DNA of 64,000 bases from contig CM073885.1 in assembly GCA_037176705.1 (NCBI GenBank), forward strand, positions 169,250,290-169,314,289. Reading direction: 5' to 3'. Within the stretch, counting starts at the first letter, position 1; each line of letters begins with the position of its first letter. The stretch is from Molossus alvarezi (Eukaryota > Chordata > Mammalia > Chiroptera > Molossidae). The notes beneath the pieces are model-generated. The model was given only the letters and a program-made list of their open reading frames with translations, did not search any database and was not told the DNA's origin. The translations under genes and the position numbers were made by a program. Positions 11,617-22,984 of the stretch are shown here, in pieces.

Positions 11617-11832
11617 TTTTTTTTGTTTGTTTTTCTTTATTGATTTTTAGAGAGAGAGGATGGAAGAGGAAGAGAGAAACATTGATGAGAGAGAACATCG
11701 ATTGGCCACCTCCTGCATGCCCCCCACTGGGGATTTGGCCCACAACCTGGGCATGTGCCCTGACTGGGAATTGAACCGGTGACCTCTTGGTACATGAGTC
11801 AACGCTCAACCACTGAGCCACACTGGCTGGGC
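11617..11832 (-). mobile_element. VES-related SINE (short subfamily)
   Basis: Head ends actggctgggct. Left member of a pair with 11850-12051. Confidence 0.88.
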
Positions 11833-11849
11833 TACAAGTTTTTTCTTTA

Positions 11850-12051
11850 AATAATGTTTTATTGATTTTAGAGAGAGAGGAAGGGAGAATGAGAGAGAGT
11901 GAGAGAGAGAGAAATGATTGGCTGCCTCCCTCACATACGCGGACCGGGGATCGAGCCCACCACCTGGGCATGTACCCTGACAGGGAATTGACCAGTGGCC
12001 TTTCAGTGCCTGGAACAACACCCAACCAACCAAGCCACACCAGTCAGAGCA
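11850..12051 (-). mobile_element. VES-related SINE, diverged
   Basis: Head ends ccacaccagtcagagc. The pair as a whole is flanked by similar caatac-at words (about 11590 and 12051). Confidence 0.82.
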
Positions 12052-12059
12052 ATACCATG

Positions 12060-12462
12060 GCTTTAAAATTACTCTATCTTACAAGTCTAGACATGAGATA
12101 CCAGGTAAAATTAGTCCTTTCCTCTTGTCTTTCCCTCTTTTTAAAAAATATCTTGCCTATTGCTGTTTTCGTTTGATAACCATTTAGAATCTTGTTCTAC
12201 AAAAAAAATCCTTTTAGTTTTTTGATTGGCTTTGCATGGACTCTAAATCAATTTGAGGCTTTTTTACAGTTTGAATCTTTTAATATATGAATATGGTAAT
12301 CTCCAATTATTTTCTTTTTTAACTGATATACACAATGTAAAAGGTACCATTTTAACCATTTTTGAATGTGTATTTCAGTGGCATTCAGTACATTCACAAT
12401 GATATGTAACCATCACTGGTGTCTATGTCCAGAACTTAAAAAAAATTATTTAAAAGTACAGG
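12060..12462 (-). mobile_element. Old L1 fragment incl. 3' UTR-like part
   Basis: attttaaccatttttgaatg ... cagtggcattcagtacattc is a known L1 3' UTR pattern, repeated diverged at 28.2-28.5 kb. Confidence 0.6.
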
Positions 12463-12715
12463 TGCCCTGGCTGGTTTGGCTCAGCAGTTAGCACGTCAGC
12501 CTATGGACTGAAAGGTCCCAGGTTCGATTCCTGGTCAAAGACACGTATCTGGGTTGCAGGTTCAGTCCCTGGCCCCCTTGGGATCATGGGGGAGGAAAAC
12601 AGTCGATGTGTCTCTCTCTCTTTTTTCTCCTTCCCTTCCTCCTACTCTATTTAAAAAAACATAAATCAATGGAAAAATATCCTCAGGTGAGGATTAACAA
12701 AAAACAAACAAAAAA
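12463..12715 (+). mobile_element. VES SINE
   Basis: gccctggctggtttggctcag head, tcctcaggtgaggatt tail, then a mixed CAAA tail. Inserted in L1 3' UTR-like sequence. Confidence 0.9.
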
Positions 12716-13666
12716 AGCAAACTAATATCGTAGTTGATATACGATATTATATTAGTTTCAGGTATACAACACAGTAATTAGACATTTATATACCTTACAA
12801 AGTGATCACCTTCATGTCTAGTACCCACTTGATACACTATACATATTATTGTAATACCATTGACTACATATATTCCCTGTGCTGTACTTTACATTCCATG
12901 ACTAATGTAATAATTGGCAGTTTATACTTAATTCTCTTTACTTTATTGCCCATCCCCTCACCTCCATCTGGCAACTATCAGTCTGTTCTTTGTATCATGA
13001 ATTTTTTTCGTTTGTTTGTTTATACTGTTTTGTAGATTCTATAGGTAAGTGAGATTATATGTTATTTGTCTTTCTACGTTTGACTCATTTCTTAGCCTCT
13101 GTCTTATTTCACATTACATCCTCTAGGTCCATCCATGTTGCAGATAGCAAGATTTCATTCTTATGGCTTAGTCCATTGCATATAATTACCACATCTTTAT
13201 TCACATGTCAGTGGACATCTAGGTTGTTTCTATATCTTGGCTATTGTAAAAATGCTGCAATGGACACAGGGATGCATACATCTTCTCAAATTAATGTTTT
13301 CAGTGTCTTTGCCTAAATACCCAGAAGTGGGATTGCTGGGTCATATGTAATTCTATTTTTAATTTTTTGAGGACTCTCCATGCTCTTTTCCAGAATGGCT
13401 ACACCATTTTACAAACCCACCAACAGCTCACAAAGGGTTCCTTTTTCTCTACATCCTTGCCAACACTTATTCTTTCTTGTCTTTTTGATAATAGCCATTC
13501 TGACAGGTGTAAGGTGTTAACTCATTGTGGTTTTGATTTGCATTTTCTTGATAATCAGTGATATTGAGTATTTTTTCATGTGTCTTGGCCATCTGCATGA
13601 CCGCTTTGGAGAAACGTCTGTTCAGGTCCTCTGCCCATTTTTTTTTTTCAATTAAAAAACAAAACA
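12716..13666 (-). mobile_element. L1 3' UTR and ORF2 C-terminus
   Basis: Order 3' UTR (12725-13030) then ORF2 end on the minus strand: tatggcttagtccattgcat, gtggacatctaggttgtttc, aatgctgcaatggacac. Degenerate, several frameshifts. Confidence 0.88.
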
Positions 13667-13940
13667 GCCCTGGCCGGTTTGGCTCAGCGGTTAGAGCGTC
13701 GGCCTGCGGTCCTGAGAGACCCGGGTTCGGTTCCCGCTAAGGGCGCGTACCTCGGTTGCAGTTTGTCCCCGGCCCTGGTCGGTTGTGCGGGTGGCAGCCA
13801 CTCGATGTGTTCCTTTCACGTCGATGTTTCTCTCTCTCTCTCTGTTCCTCCCTCTCCCTCCCACTCTACCTGAACAAAGAATGGAAAAATGTCCTTGGGT
13901 GAGGATAAAAAACAAACAAACAAACAAACAAAAAAAAAAG
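13667..13940 (+). mobile_element. VES SINE (young, near consensus)
   Basis: Head with CpGs intact (gagcgtcggcctgcggtcc) and B box ccgggttcggttcc; tail (AAAC)n. Nearly identical to the next copy over the first 200 bp. Confidence 0.93.
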
Positions 13941-13942
13941 CA

Positions 13943-14200
13943 GCCCTGGCCGGTTTGGCTCAGCGGTTAGAGCGTCGGCCTGCGGTCCAGAGAGACCCGG
14001 GTTCGGTTCCCGCTAAGGGCACGTACTTCGGTTGCAGTTTGTCCCCGGCCCTGGTTGGTCGTGCGGGTGGCAGCCACTCGATGTGTCCCTTTCACGTCGA
14101 TGTTTCTCTCTCTCTCTCCCTTCCTCTCTCTCCCTCCCACTCTATCTGTCCTCAGGTGAGGATAAAGAAAAAAAAAACAAACAAATAAAAAACAAAAACT
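13943..14200 (+). mobile_element. VES SINE (young, near consensus)
   Basis: Second of a tandem pair; differs from 13667-13940 at few positions, which suggests recent insertion of both or a local duplication. Confidence 0.93.
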
Positions 14201-14317
14201 GCCTGGATTTATTTTAGTTCTGTATATAATTTTTTATTAATTAATTTTTGTTACAGATGTTTCTTCTTTAAGACATTGACACCCTCCTTCCACTCCCGCC
14301 TCCCCTGCCCATTAATA
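14201..14317 (-). mobile_element. L1 3' UTR end fragment
   Basis: taatttttgttacagatgtt followed by cct-rich sequence matches the L1 3' UTR starting at 58870. Confidence 0.6.
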
Positions 14318-14543
14318 AAATTATTGCTTATTGATTTTAGAGAACAAGAGGAATGGAAGAGAGTAAGAGAGATAAAGATATGGAGAGAATGTGAGAGAGA
14401 AACATTAATTTGCTGTTCTACTTATTTTTATGCATTTATACATTCATTCATTGCTGCTTGTATGTGCCCTGACCAGAGATCAAATCCACAACCTTGGCAT
14501 ATTGGAACAATGCTCTAACCAACTGAGCTTCCTGGCCAGGGCC
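14318..14543 (-). mobile_element. VES-related SINE, diverged
   Basis: Tail tgattttagagaacaagagg, head ending cctggccagggcc. Flanks share gcccatt from the host L1. Confidence 0.82.
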
Positions 14544-14721
14544 AGCCCATTTTTTAATTGGATTTTAATGTTGAGTTGTATGAGTTCCTTATATATCTTG
14601 GATGTTAACTTTTTATTGGACATACTATCCAGAACTTTTTTTATCATCCCAAATAGAAACTCTATACCTGTTAAATAATAACTTCCATTTTATCCTCTCC
14701 CCAAGTGACTTATTCTTTCTA
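14544..14721 (-). mobile_element. L1 ORF2 fragment
   Basis: gttgagttgtatgagttcct and ggatgttaactttttattgg, continuing the 12.7-13.7 kb L1 after the SINE cluster. Confidence 0.8.
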
Positions 14722-14997
14722 TTTTTTTTTATTTCATTAATCACCTGAGGATATTTTTTTCATTGATTTTTTTTTTTTTTTAGATGTAGTAGAGGGACGG
14801 AAGGAGGGAGACAGAGAGAGAGAGAGATCAACGTGAGAGAGAGAGAGAGACATCACTTGGTTGCCTCCCACACATGCCCCGGCAGGGTTGGGTATTGAAC
14901 CTGCAACCCCAGTATGTACCATTGACCAGGAATCAAACCTGAGACCCTTTTGGTCCTTGGGCTGACACACTAACTGCTAAGCCAAACTGGCCAGGGC
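14722..14997 (-). mobile_element. VES SINE
   Basis: Full-length with expanded GA tracts (14816-14850). Confidence 0.88.
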
Positions 14998-15480
14998 CCC
15001 TTTACCCTCTGCATTCTCATTTTCCCTCACTTCTAACTTAATGAATTCATCTACTATAGAATCTGGTATGAGTGGGATGATACAATATTTATCTTTTGTA
15101 TCTAGCTATTTCACTTATGTTTTTAATGTTCATCCGTATTGTAGATATGTTAGAATTTATTGCCTTTTGATGGCTGAATAATATTCTATTATATGTGTAT
15201 ACTACATTTTGTTTATCCATTCATCTATTGATGGACATTTACGCTGTTTCTCCCCTTTGACTATTGCGAAAAATGCTGCTATAAACATTGGTGTACAAGT
15301 ATCTGAGTCTCTTTTTTCAATTTTTTTTGGTATATACTGGAAGTGAAATTGCTGCATCATAGGGTTATTCTGTGTTGAGCTTTTTGAGGAATGGTCAAAA
15401 TGTTTTTCACAGAGGCATACTATTTTACATTCCCACAGCAGTTGCATGAGGGTTTCACTTTTCCACATCTTCTCCAACTC
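14998..15480 (-). mobile_element. L1 ORF2 C-terminal fragment
   Basis: Minus-strand frame with CTPMFIAAFFAIVKGEKQRK and CPSIDEWINKM, i.e. the L1 ORF2 C-terminus. Confidence 0.9.
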
Positions 15481-15567
15481 TTTTTTTTTTTGTTTTGATC
15501 CTCACCTGAGGACACTTTTGCATTTATCTTTAGATAGAGTGGGAGGTTAGGGAGGGAGGGAGGGAAG

Positions 15568-15619
<52 letters not shown>

Positions 15620-15778
15620 TCGATGTGAAAGGGACACATCGAGTGGTTGCCACTAGCACGACCCAACCAGGGCTGGGGACAAACTGCAACCAAGGTACAT
15701 GCCCTTAGCGGGAACTGAACCTAGGTCTCTCCAGACCGCAGGCTGAAGCTCCAACCGCTGAGCCAAACCGACCAGGGC
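15481..15778 (-). mobile_element. VES SINE with long GA microsatellite
   Basis: Consensus-like body; the CT-rich part is expanded to about 46 bp of GA repeat at 15569-15615. Confidence 0.92.
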
Positions 15779-16930
15779 AATTTTTAGATTTTTAGTAGGG
15801 ATTTGCCTTGAATCTGTAGACCACTTTGGATAGTGGTAACATCCAATCCATGTGTGATGTCTTTACATTTATTTATGTTATCTATAATTTCTTTTAGAAG
15901 CATTTTGTAGTTTTCAGTGTATAAGTTCTTTGACTCCTTGGATAAGCTTATTCCTAAATTCTTTTTGTTTTTTTGTTTCTTCGTTGCTATTGTAAATGCA
16001 ATTGCTTTCTTCTTTTTTGTTTTTTTATTTTTAATAAGAGAGAGATTATTTAGAAAGTCACAAAGGTAGAATAAGTGAGTAGTAGAAGAAATGGGCTTAG
16101 GAAACAAGTTACTGAGGCAAAAGAAGGGCCCATGGATTTTAGGAGATAGGAAGGTAAAGTGCCTGAGGGGGGAAGAAGAAGGGAGGGGAAAGGCGTAGGT
16201 GTGCTGGGGGTGGGGGTGGGAACAGGGGAGAGCACACTGCAATTGCTTTCTTAATTTCTTTTTGTATTTACAATTATTTTAAAATGAAACCTTTTGAGTC
16301 AAATGCAGAGACATGCAGCTGTAAGAAATAATACGAACAGATCTTCATACCATTTACCCACTTTCCCCATCGCTAACATCTTGAAGAACTGTAGGACAAT
16401 ATCACCACCAGGATATTGAAACTGATACAGTTAACAGAGTAATTCCATCACCACAAGGATCCTTCATGGTGCCCCTTTTTTATAGCCACACCTGAATTTT
16501 TACTGCCACTAGGTTTAGTCCTTGGTAACCACTAATGTACTTTCCAGTTCCGAGAAATTTTTTTTCAAGGATGTTATATAAATAGAATAATAGAGCATAA
16601 CTCTTTGGGATTGGGTTTTTTTCACTCAGCATAATTTTCTGGCGATTCATCCAAGTTGTTGACTATATGGGTGGTTTGTTCCTTTTTATTCCTTAGTATT
16701 CTATATTATGGGTATCCCACAGTTTGTTTTTGTTTAACCATTCATCTGCTGAAAGACACCTCAGGTACTTTTGGTTGGGGACTATTATGAATAATACTAT
16801 TGTAAACATTCATGTAAAGATTTTTGTGTGAACATAGGTTGTTATTTCTCTGGGATGTATGTGCGATTATTTAGTTGTTGAGCTGTATGGTGGCTGCATG
16901 TTTAGTTTGTTGTGTTTTAAGAAATTGCCA
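15779..16930 (-). mobile_element. Old L1 fragments hosting a retrocopy
   Basis: 15779-16011 and 16253-16300 are L1 ORF2 (ttgtagttttcagtgtataag); 16260-16925 is a second L1 3' UTR/ORF2-end piece (ccattcatctgctgaaagac). The 226-bp retrocopy is inserted at 16012. Confidence 0.75.
16012..16237 (-). mobile_element. Unidentified 226-bp polyadenylated retrocopy
   Basis: Bounded by a perfect 15-bp direct repeat tgcaattgctttctt (15997-16011, 16238-16252). On the minus strand it ends ...tctctcttattaaaaataaaaaaac, i.e. an A-rich tail at the expected side. The body is C/T-rich with no VES or L1 features and no coding frame of note. Possibly a 5'-truncated transcript or LTR-derived RNA; I do not recognise it. 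Confidence 0.7.
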
Positions 16931-17175
16931 GCCCTGGCTGGTTGCTCAGTGGTTAGAGCATTGGCCAGTGGTCCAGAGAGACCTGGGTTTGGTTCCTGCT
17001 AAGGGCGTGTACCTCTGTTGCAGTTTGTCCCTGGCCCTGGTTGGTTGTGAGGATGGCAGCTACTTGATGTGTCCCTTTCATGTCGATGTTTTTCTCTCTC
17101 TCTCTCTCCCCCTCCCATTCTACCTGAACAAAAAGTGGAAAAATGTCCTCGAGTGAGGATGGAAAAAAACAAGAA
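16931..17175 (+). mobile_element. VES SINE, first of triplet
   Basis: gccctggctggttgctcag head. Preceded by gaaattgcca (16921-16930) and followed by the same word (17176-17187). Confidence 0.92.
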
Positions 17176-17187
17176 GAAATTGCCAAA

Positions 17188-17425
17188 GCCTTGGCCGGTT
17201 TGGCTCAGCGGTTAGGGCGTCAGCCTGCAGACTGGAGAATCCCGGGTTCTGTTTCTGCTAAGGATGCGTACCTTGGTTGTGATTTGTCCCTGGCCCCGAT
17301 TTGGGGTTGTGTGGGTGACGGCCACTCAATGTGTCTCTCTCACATTGACGTTTTTCTCTCTCTCTCCCTCCCTCCCGCTCTATCTGAAGATAAATGCAAA
17401 AATGTCCTTGGGTGAGGATAAAAAA
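17188..17425 (+). mobile_element. VES SINE, second of triplet
   Basis: gccttggccggtttggctcag head; followed by gaaaatgccaaa (17426-17437), a third copy of the target word. Confidence 0.92.
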
Positions 17426-17439
17426 GAAAATGCCAAAGT

Positions 17440-17663
17440 GCCCTGGCTGATGTGGCTCAGGGTTTGATTCCCTGTCAGGCACATATTTAGGTTGCTGGTT
17501 TGATCCTCAGTTGGGTGCAATCCCTGGTTGGGTGCTTACAGGAGGCAACCGATCATTGTTTCTCTCTCACATCCATGATGTCTCTCTCTCCCTCTTTCTC
17601 TTTCCCTCTTTTCTCCCCCTCCTTCCCTGACCCTTCTTTCTCTCTCTCAAAAGAATTTTTTTT
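17440..17663 (+). mobile_element. VES-related SINE, third of triplet, head partly deleted
   Basis: gccctggctgatgtggctcag is followed at once by the B-box part (ggtttgattccctg), so the middle of the tRNA-like head is missing. A fourth target-like word aaattaccaaa follows (17664-17674). Confidence 0.86.
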
Positions 17664-17776
17664 AAATTACCAAATTTTGTCCAGAGTGACTAGAACATTT
17701 TACATTTCCACCAGAAATCTGTGAGCAGTCCTTGCCAGCATGTGGCATTGTAACTATCTTTTTATTTAGTAATTTT

Positions 17777-18023
17777 TTTTATCCTCATCCGTGGTCGTTC
17801 AGCCATTTTTGTTCAGATAGAGTGGGAGGGAGAGAGGAAGAGAGAGAGAAAGAGAGAGGGTGAGAGAAAAACGTTAACGTGAAAAGGACACATTGAGTGG
17901 CTGCCTCCTGCATGAACCCAACCAGGGTGGGGGATGAATTGCAACTGTGGTATTGCAAGTGCCCTTGACTGGAATCAAACCCGCGGACCATGCTCTTAAC
18001 TGCTGAGCCAAACTGGCCAGGGC
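17777..18023 (-). mobile_element. VES SINE
   Basis: Perfect 15-bp duplication ttatttagtaatttt (17762-17776, 18024-18038). Confidence 0.9.
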
Positions 18024-18180
18024 TTATTTAGTAATTTTAGTGGGTGTGTAGTGATGGTTGTATGTGGTTTAATTTGCGTTTAGCTAATGGCTGATGATGT
18101 GCTTAGTAATGTGCCTATTTGCTAACAGTGTATCTTCTTTTGGTCAAATGTCTGTTCATGACTTTTGCCTATTTTCTTTT

Positions 18181-18388
18181 TTTTTTTTTAAAGATTTTTA
18201 AAAATTGATTTTTAGAGAGGGAGGAAGGGAGAGGGAGAGGGAGAAACATTGATATGAGAGGGAAACATCCTTCAGCTGCCTCCTGTACTCCCCCTCCTGG
18301 GGATCGAGCCTGCAGCCTAGGCCTGTGACCAGAAATGGAACCAGCAACCTTTCACTCAGGACAATGGCCCTACCAGCTGAGCCAGGGC
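18181..18388 (-). mobile_element. VES-related SINE, diverged
   Basis: Head ends taccagctgagccagggc, lacking the usual ggcc; otherwise full-length. Confidence 0.83.
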
Positions 18389-19200
18389 ACTTTTATCTAT
18401 TTACTAATTTGTTTGCTTGCTTGCTTGCTTACCTATTTAATTCATTTATTTATTTAGAAAACATATATATTTAGAATTAGCCAGCTGGACTCAATTTATT
18501 TTAGATGATTATAATTTTGTTGGTAACATTCAAAAGCATCAATAGACAGGAGCCAGTCTCTCCATCAGGCCTAGGGTGGAGAAGGAAGACTTTAGTCCTT
18601 GCTGTCTTCACTGCCCTGATACTCTTTCTTCCTTCTTCAGTCTTCTGGTTCATTAGTGGCTCCTTTGTTTATGTCATTTTTCCCCCAAGTAGTGATTTTT
18701 CCATTTTTTTTCCAACTGTAGAGCTTGATAGTTCTTATATGTTGTAGATATGAGTGCTTTGTCAAGTATGTAATTTGTTCTTATTTTCTCCAATGCTAGA
18801 GCTTGTTTTTTCCCTCCTAATGGGCTTTTTTATGCAAGTTTTTTATTTTGTTGAAGTCCATTTACAAATTTTTCTTTTTATGGGTCATGCTTCTGTTGTA
18901 AAATAGAATAACTCTTTATTTAACCCTAAATTCCAACAACTTTTTGTTTTCTTTTAAAAGTATTATAGTTGTATGCTTTATATTTAAATTTGTGATAACT
19001 TTTGAGGTCACTTTTGTGTAAGATATGAGATTCAGGTGAAGGGTTTTTTTTTTTGTTTTGTTGTGCCTGTGGGTGTCCAAATGCTCAATGCCATTTGTTG
19101 AAAAATTGCTTTTGTACCTTTGTACAACTTGACATTTTTGAATATATTTCTGGGTTTTCTGTTCTGTTACAGTGATCTTGAGTCTGTAGTTTTACCTTGC

Positions 19201-20570
19201 CAAATTTGGGGATTTTTCAGCCATTATTTATTTGAGTACTTTTCCAGTCCTGCTTTATTTCTCCTCTCCTTTCTGGGACACTGATGACTAAAAAGCATGG
19301 CTTCTTTTTTGTTATGGTCCCAAAGATCTGTGAAACTCTGTGTTTTTTTTTTTTTTCCAGTTTATTTTTTTCTATGTTGTTTATATTAGGTAACTTTCAT
19401 TATGTCTTCTAGTTCACTGATTCTTTTCCTCTCTTTCCTTTATTATACTGTTGAGGTCATCCTTTGATCTGTTTATTTTGCTTATTATACTTTTCAGTTC
19501 TAAAATTTCCATTTGGTTCTCTGTGTCCTCAGTTTTTGCTGAGAATTTCTGTTTTTCATTTCTGTTGCTTATTTAATCATTTTTATAATGGCTACTTTAA
19601 AATCTTCAGATAATTCTAATATCTGAAATTACAAATACCTCAGTTGGCATCTGATAGACTTTTTTTCATTCAGTTTGAGATCTTCCTGGTTCTTGGTATG
19701 ACAAATGATTTGTCATACTTGAACATTTTGGAGACTTTGCATCTTATATAAACCTGTTTAAGCTTGCTTTCTCTGACATTTGTCTGACAAGGGAGAGTGT
19801 AGGTGCCATTTTCTTATGCCAGGTAGGGGATGAATTTCCTCTACCTAATCTCAAAGGATGTGGCCTCATTTACCACTGTGTATTGGTGAAAGTCCTGACT
19901 TTCTGCTGGACCCTCTCTGACACCACCCCAGTGGGGATAAGGGTGAGTTCCCTCTTTACTGCCAGATGGAGATGGAAGTTCAGGCTTCCCATGTTGCCTC
20001 CATTGACACCATAGGGGGGAAATTCTCATAACCAGCCAGTGAACATGAAAGTTCTGATTCCTTACTTGACCTATTCTTTACACCATCCCAGTATGAGTCT
20101 TAGGATGACTCATAGTCTCAAGAGGGTGAATGTCTAGGTTCCCCCCTACTTGACCATTAAAGGAATAATAGATAGAGGGACAGTTTTTGGTTTTTGTAGT
20201 TTTGCTGCAGTAGAGCAGCTACTGTTTTAAAAAAGTGTTCTTTCTAGTTAATATGCTCTCTACCCAGTTCTTTGTCTAGAGAAAAAAGGCTTTTTTTTGG
20301 ATCTCTGCTTGTTGGTGCTTTTGAGGGTACTGACTTCTTTCATTCCAAGAATGGGATAAATTAGGTTAAAAAGAAAACTCGGGGAACTCACTGCTCTGTT
20401 GTTCCTTGGGTCCTGTGGTCCTTAGCTAATTTGCTTTCTTAACCACCTTTTAGAACATATGTGTTTTATTTATAATGTTCACAGTTATTGTTTGTACTTA
20501 GGAATAGGGAAAAGTACATTTACTCCAACCTCTCAGAAATGAAGTCTAGCCTTTGATTTCATTGAGTTTG
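19201..20570 (-). mobile_element. Possible ancient L1/HAL1-related sequence
   Basis: 19200-19640 has the cadence of very old antisense L1/HAL1 ORF1 (cattatttatttgagtac, agtcctgctttatttctcct, tctgtgtcctcagtttttgc). 19640-20570 unassigned. Confidence 0.4.
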
Positions 20571-20820
20571 CTTTTTTTTTTTAACTTTTATTTTTTTTAT
20601 CCTCACCCGAGGACATTTTTTGTTCAGATAGAGTAGGAGGGAGAGAGAGAGAGAGAGAAACATCGATGTGAAAGGGACACATCGAGTGGCTGCCACCCGC
20701 ACGACCAACCAGGGCCGGGGACAAACTGCAACCAAGGTACGTGCCCTTAGCGGGAACCGAACCCTGGTCTCTTGGGACTGCAGGCTGATGCTCTAACCGC
20801 TGAGCCAAACCGGCCAGGGC
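20571..20820 (-). mobile_element. VES SINE (young-looking)
   Basis: Near consensus; duplication gagtttgctttttttt (20554 on; 20821 on). Confidence 0.92.
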
Positions 20821-22330
20821 GAGTTTGCTCTTTTTTTCTGTTTTATATTTCATTCATTTCTGCTCTGATCTTTATTTTTTTTCTCTTCTAGTTTCTTAAG
20901 TTGCAAAGTGAAGTCATTGATTTGAATTCTTTTCTAATACAGACATTTAGTGTTATAAATTTCTCTCAAATGTTGCTTTAACTTCTACAAATTTGGTAAG
21001 TTTTGTTTTCATTTACTTAAATATTTTATTTTCTCTTTTAATTTCTTCTTTTACCCATGGCTTACTTTAGAAGTATATTTAGATTCTAAATATTTGAGAA
21101 TTTTATACTGATTTCTAAGCTAATTGCGTTGTGGTCAGAGAAAATTCTTTGTATGTGTGATCTGAAACTTCTAAAATTATTGTTGTTTCATGGCTGATTA
21201 TGATTTGTCTTGGTGAATGTTTCACATGTCCTTGAAAAGAATGTGTAGTCTAGTTTGCGTAGATTGTTCTATAAATGTTACTTCATGTCAGTGGTTGTGG
21301 ATATTATTCTGGTTTGATAGTATTGTTCAAGGACCTATATTCTTACTGATTTTCTCTCTACTGGTTCTATCAATTATTGAGAGAGTTTTGTTGAATTCTC
21401 CATATGTAAATGTGGATGTTTAAATTTCTTTCTGTAGTTGTTATTTTTACTTTATATATTTGGAAGCTGTTATTAACTGATTAAATGTTTAGGATTTTGT
21501 ATCTTAATGAGCTAAACCCTTGTTTTTGTAAAATAATCCTTTTGTGATAATATTTTTGATTTTTCAAATCTACTTTATATATTAATATAATCATTTCAAT
21601 TTTTCTTTTGATTTTGCAATATGTAGGGCCTTTATCTCGGGTTGCTTTTTAAAGATTTTTACTTTATTTGGTTTTAGGCAATTTGATCATGATATGTTGT
21701 GGTTTACGTTGCTTCATGTTTCTATTGCTTGGGTGTTTATTTAAAAAGTACTTTGTTCTGTGTGTTTATAATTATAAAATATGGCAAATTTTTGGCATTA
21801 TTTCTTCAGACTTATTTTTCTTTTGTATTTATCTCCTGTGGCTCCAGTTATACAAGTATTTTGGCTTCTTGAAGTTATCTCACAGCTAACTTATGTTTTG
21901 TTAATTTTTTAAGGTATTTTTTTCCCTCTGGGTTTCATTTCGGTTAGTAACTTATTACATGGTTTTATGTGCTGTAAATCTCATACAGTATGATTTTTAT
22001 CTTAGACATTGTAATTTTCATCTCTAAATGTGCATTTAAAACTTTTTTTGATGTATCTACTTAACATGTTTAATATTTCCTCTAGTTTCTTGAACATACG
22101 GAATGTATTCATAGTAATTGTTTTATAGGACTTGGGTAATAATCCTATTATCTATGTCATTTTAAGGGTGCCTTGACTGACTGGTTTTTGTTTCATTAGG
22201 AGTGTAATTTCCTGTTTCTGCATATGTCTTGTAAGTTTTTATTGACTTTTAGTCATTGTGAATTTTATCTGGTTAGGTTCTCTATTTTAGTATCCCTAAA
22301 AATATTTCTCGACTTTGTTCTGTGATACAG
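20821..22330 (-). mobile_element. Old L1 ORF2 fragment
   Basis: Antisense ORF2 words: gttgtggtcagagaaaattc, ttcacatgtccttgaaaaga, atgtgtagtc. No long frame. Confidence 0.75.
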
Positions 22331-22984
22331 TCAAGTTACTGAAAAATAGTTTGTTCCTTTTGGGTTTTGTTTGGACAGACCAGAACTATTCTTAGGGTTA
22401 AATTTTCCCTCCTTCTGAAGCATTACCCTTCTTAGAGCTCTGAAGTGATATGAATTACTAGGTTTTCCATTCTGGCTTTTGGGAACAAGCATTATTTGCA
22501 TCCTTGTATCTGGGTACTGTTACTTCTAAATCTTTTGGTGGTTCTTTCCCTGGCCTTGAATAGTTCTTTCGAATGCAAGTGCTGATTAGTTACTCAATAT
22601 GTTCTAGGATCAGCCTCCGTAGATTTCTTCATTTTTCTCTCTCTCCCCAGCTCTCTACTCAGTGCTGGTCTCCCTTTTGAGCTCTAGCCACCTTGGCTTC
22701 CTTGGACTCGCAGCTCCATTTGCACAACTTGGGGAGACAGGCCCTGCCTGGGTTCCCTCTCCCTGTTCCACCACCTGGAAACTCTCAAGGCAGTAAGCTG
22801 GGCAAATCTGTGGCTATGTCACTTGTTTCTTGTCTCCTAGGGATTGCTGTCTTTCATTATTTGTTGTCCAAAATCTTTAGTGCTGTTGTTTCATACATTT
22901 TCTTAGGTTTTTATTATTTCATGCAGAAGGCTAAATCTGGTCTTTTACTCCATCTTGATTGGAAGTGGTTTTATTTTGCATTTT
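22331..22984. other. Intronic sequence, unassigned
   Basis: Includes a C-rich patch (22640-22800) with an open frame at 22693-22989 that has no recognisable domain or splice context. Confidence 0.4.

Larger units (their letters stand above)
17675..19200 (-). mobile_element. Old L1 ORF2 fragments around two SINEs
   Basis: Includes gtgtatcttcttttggtcaaatg, cctattttcttttt, caagtatgtaatttgttcttatt and aagtccatttacaaa. The piece 18480-18720 does not look like L1 and is unassigned. TTGC repeat at 18410-18432. Confidence 0.7.

Noticed and set aside
13667..14200. tRNA genes at SINE heads (A and B boxes visible)
   Set aside because: The heads are part of repeated SINEs with CT-rich bodies and tails; they lack a complete cloverleaf.
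13667..14200. Regularly spaced direct repeats, CRISPR-like
   Set aside because: The repeats are two whole SINE copies in a mammalian genome, not short repeats with unique spacers.
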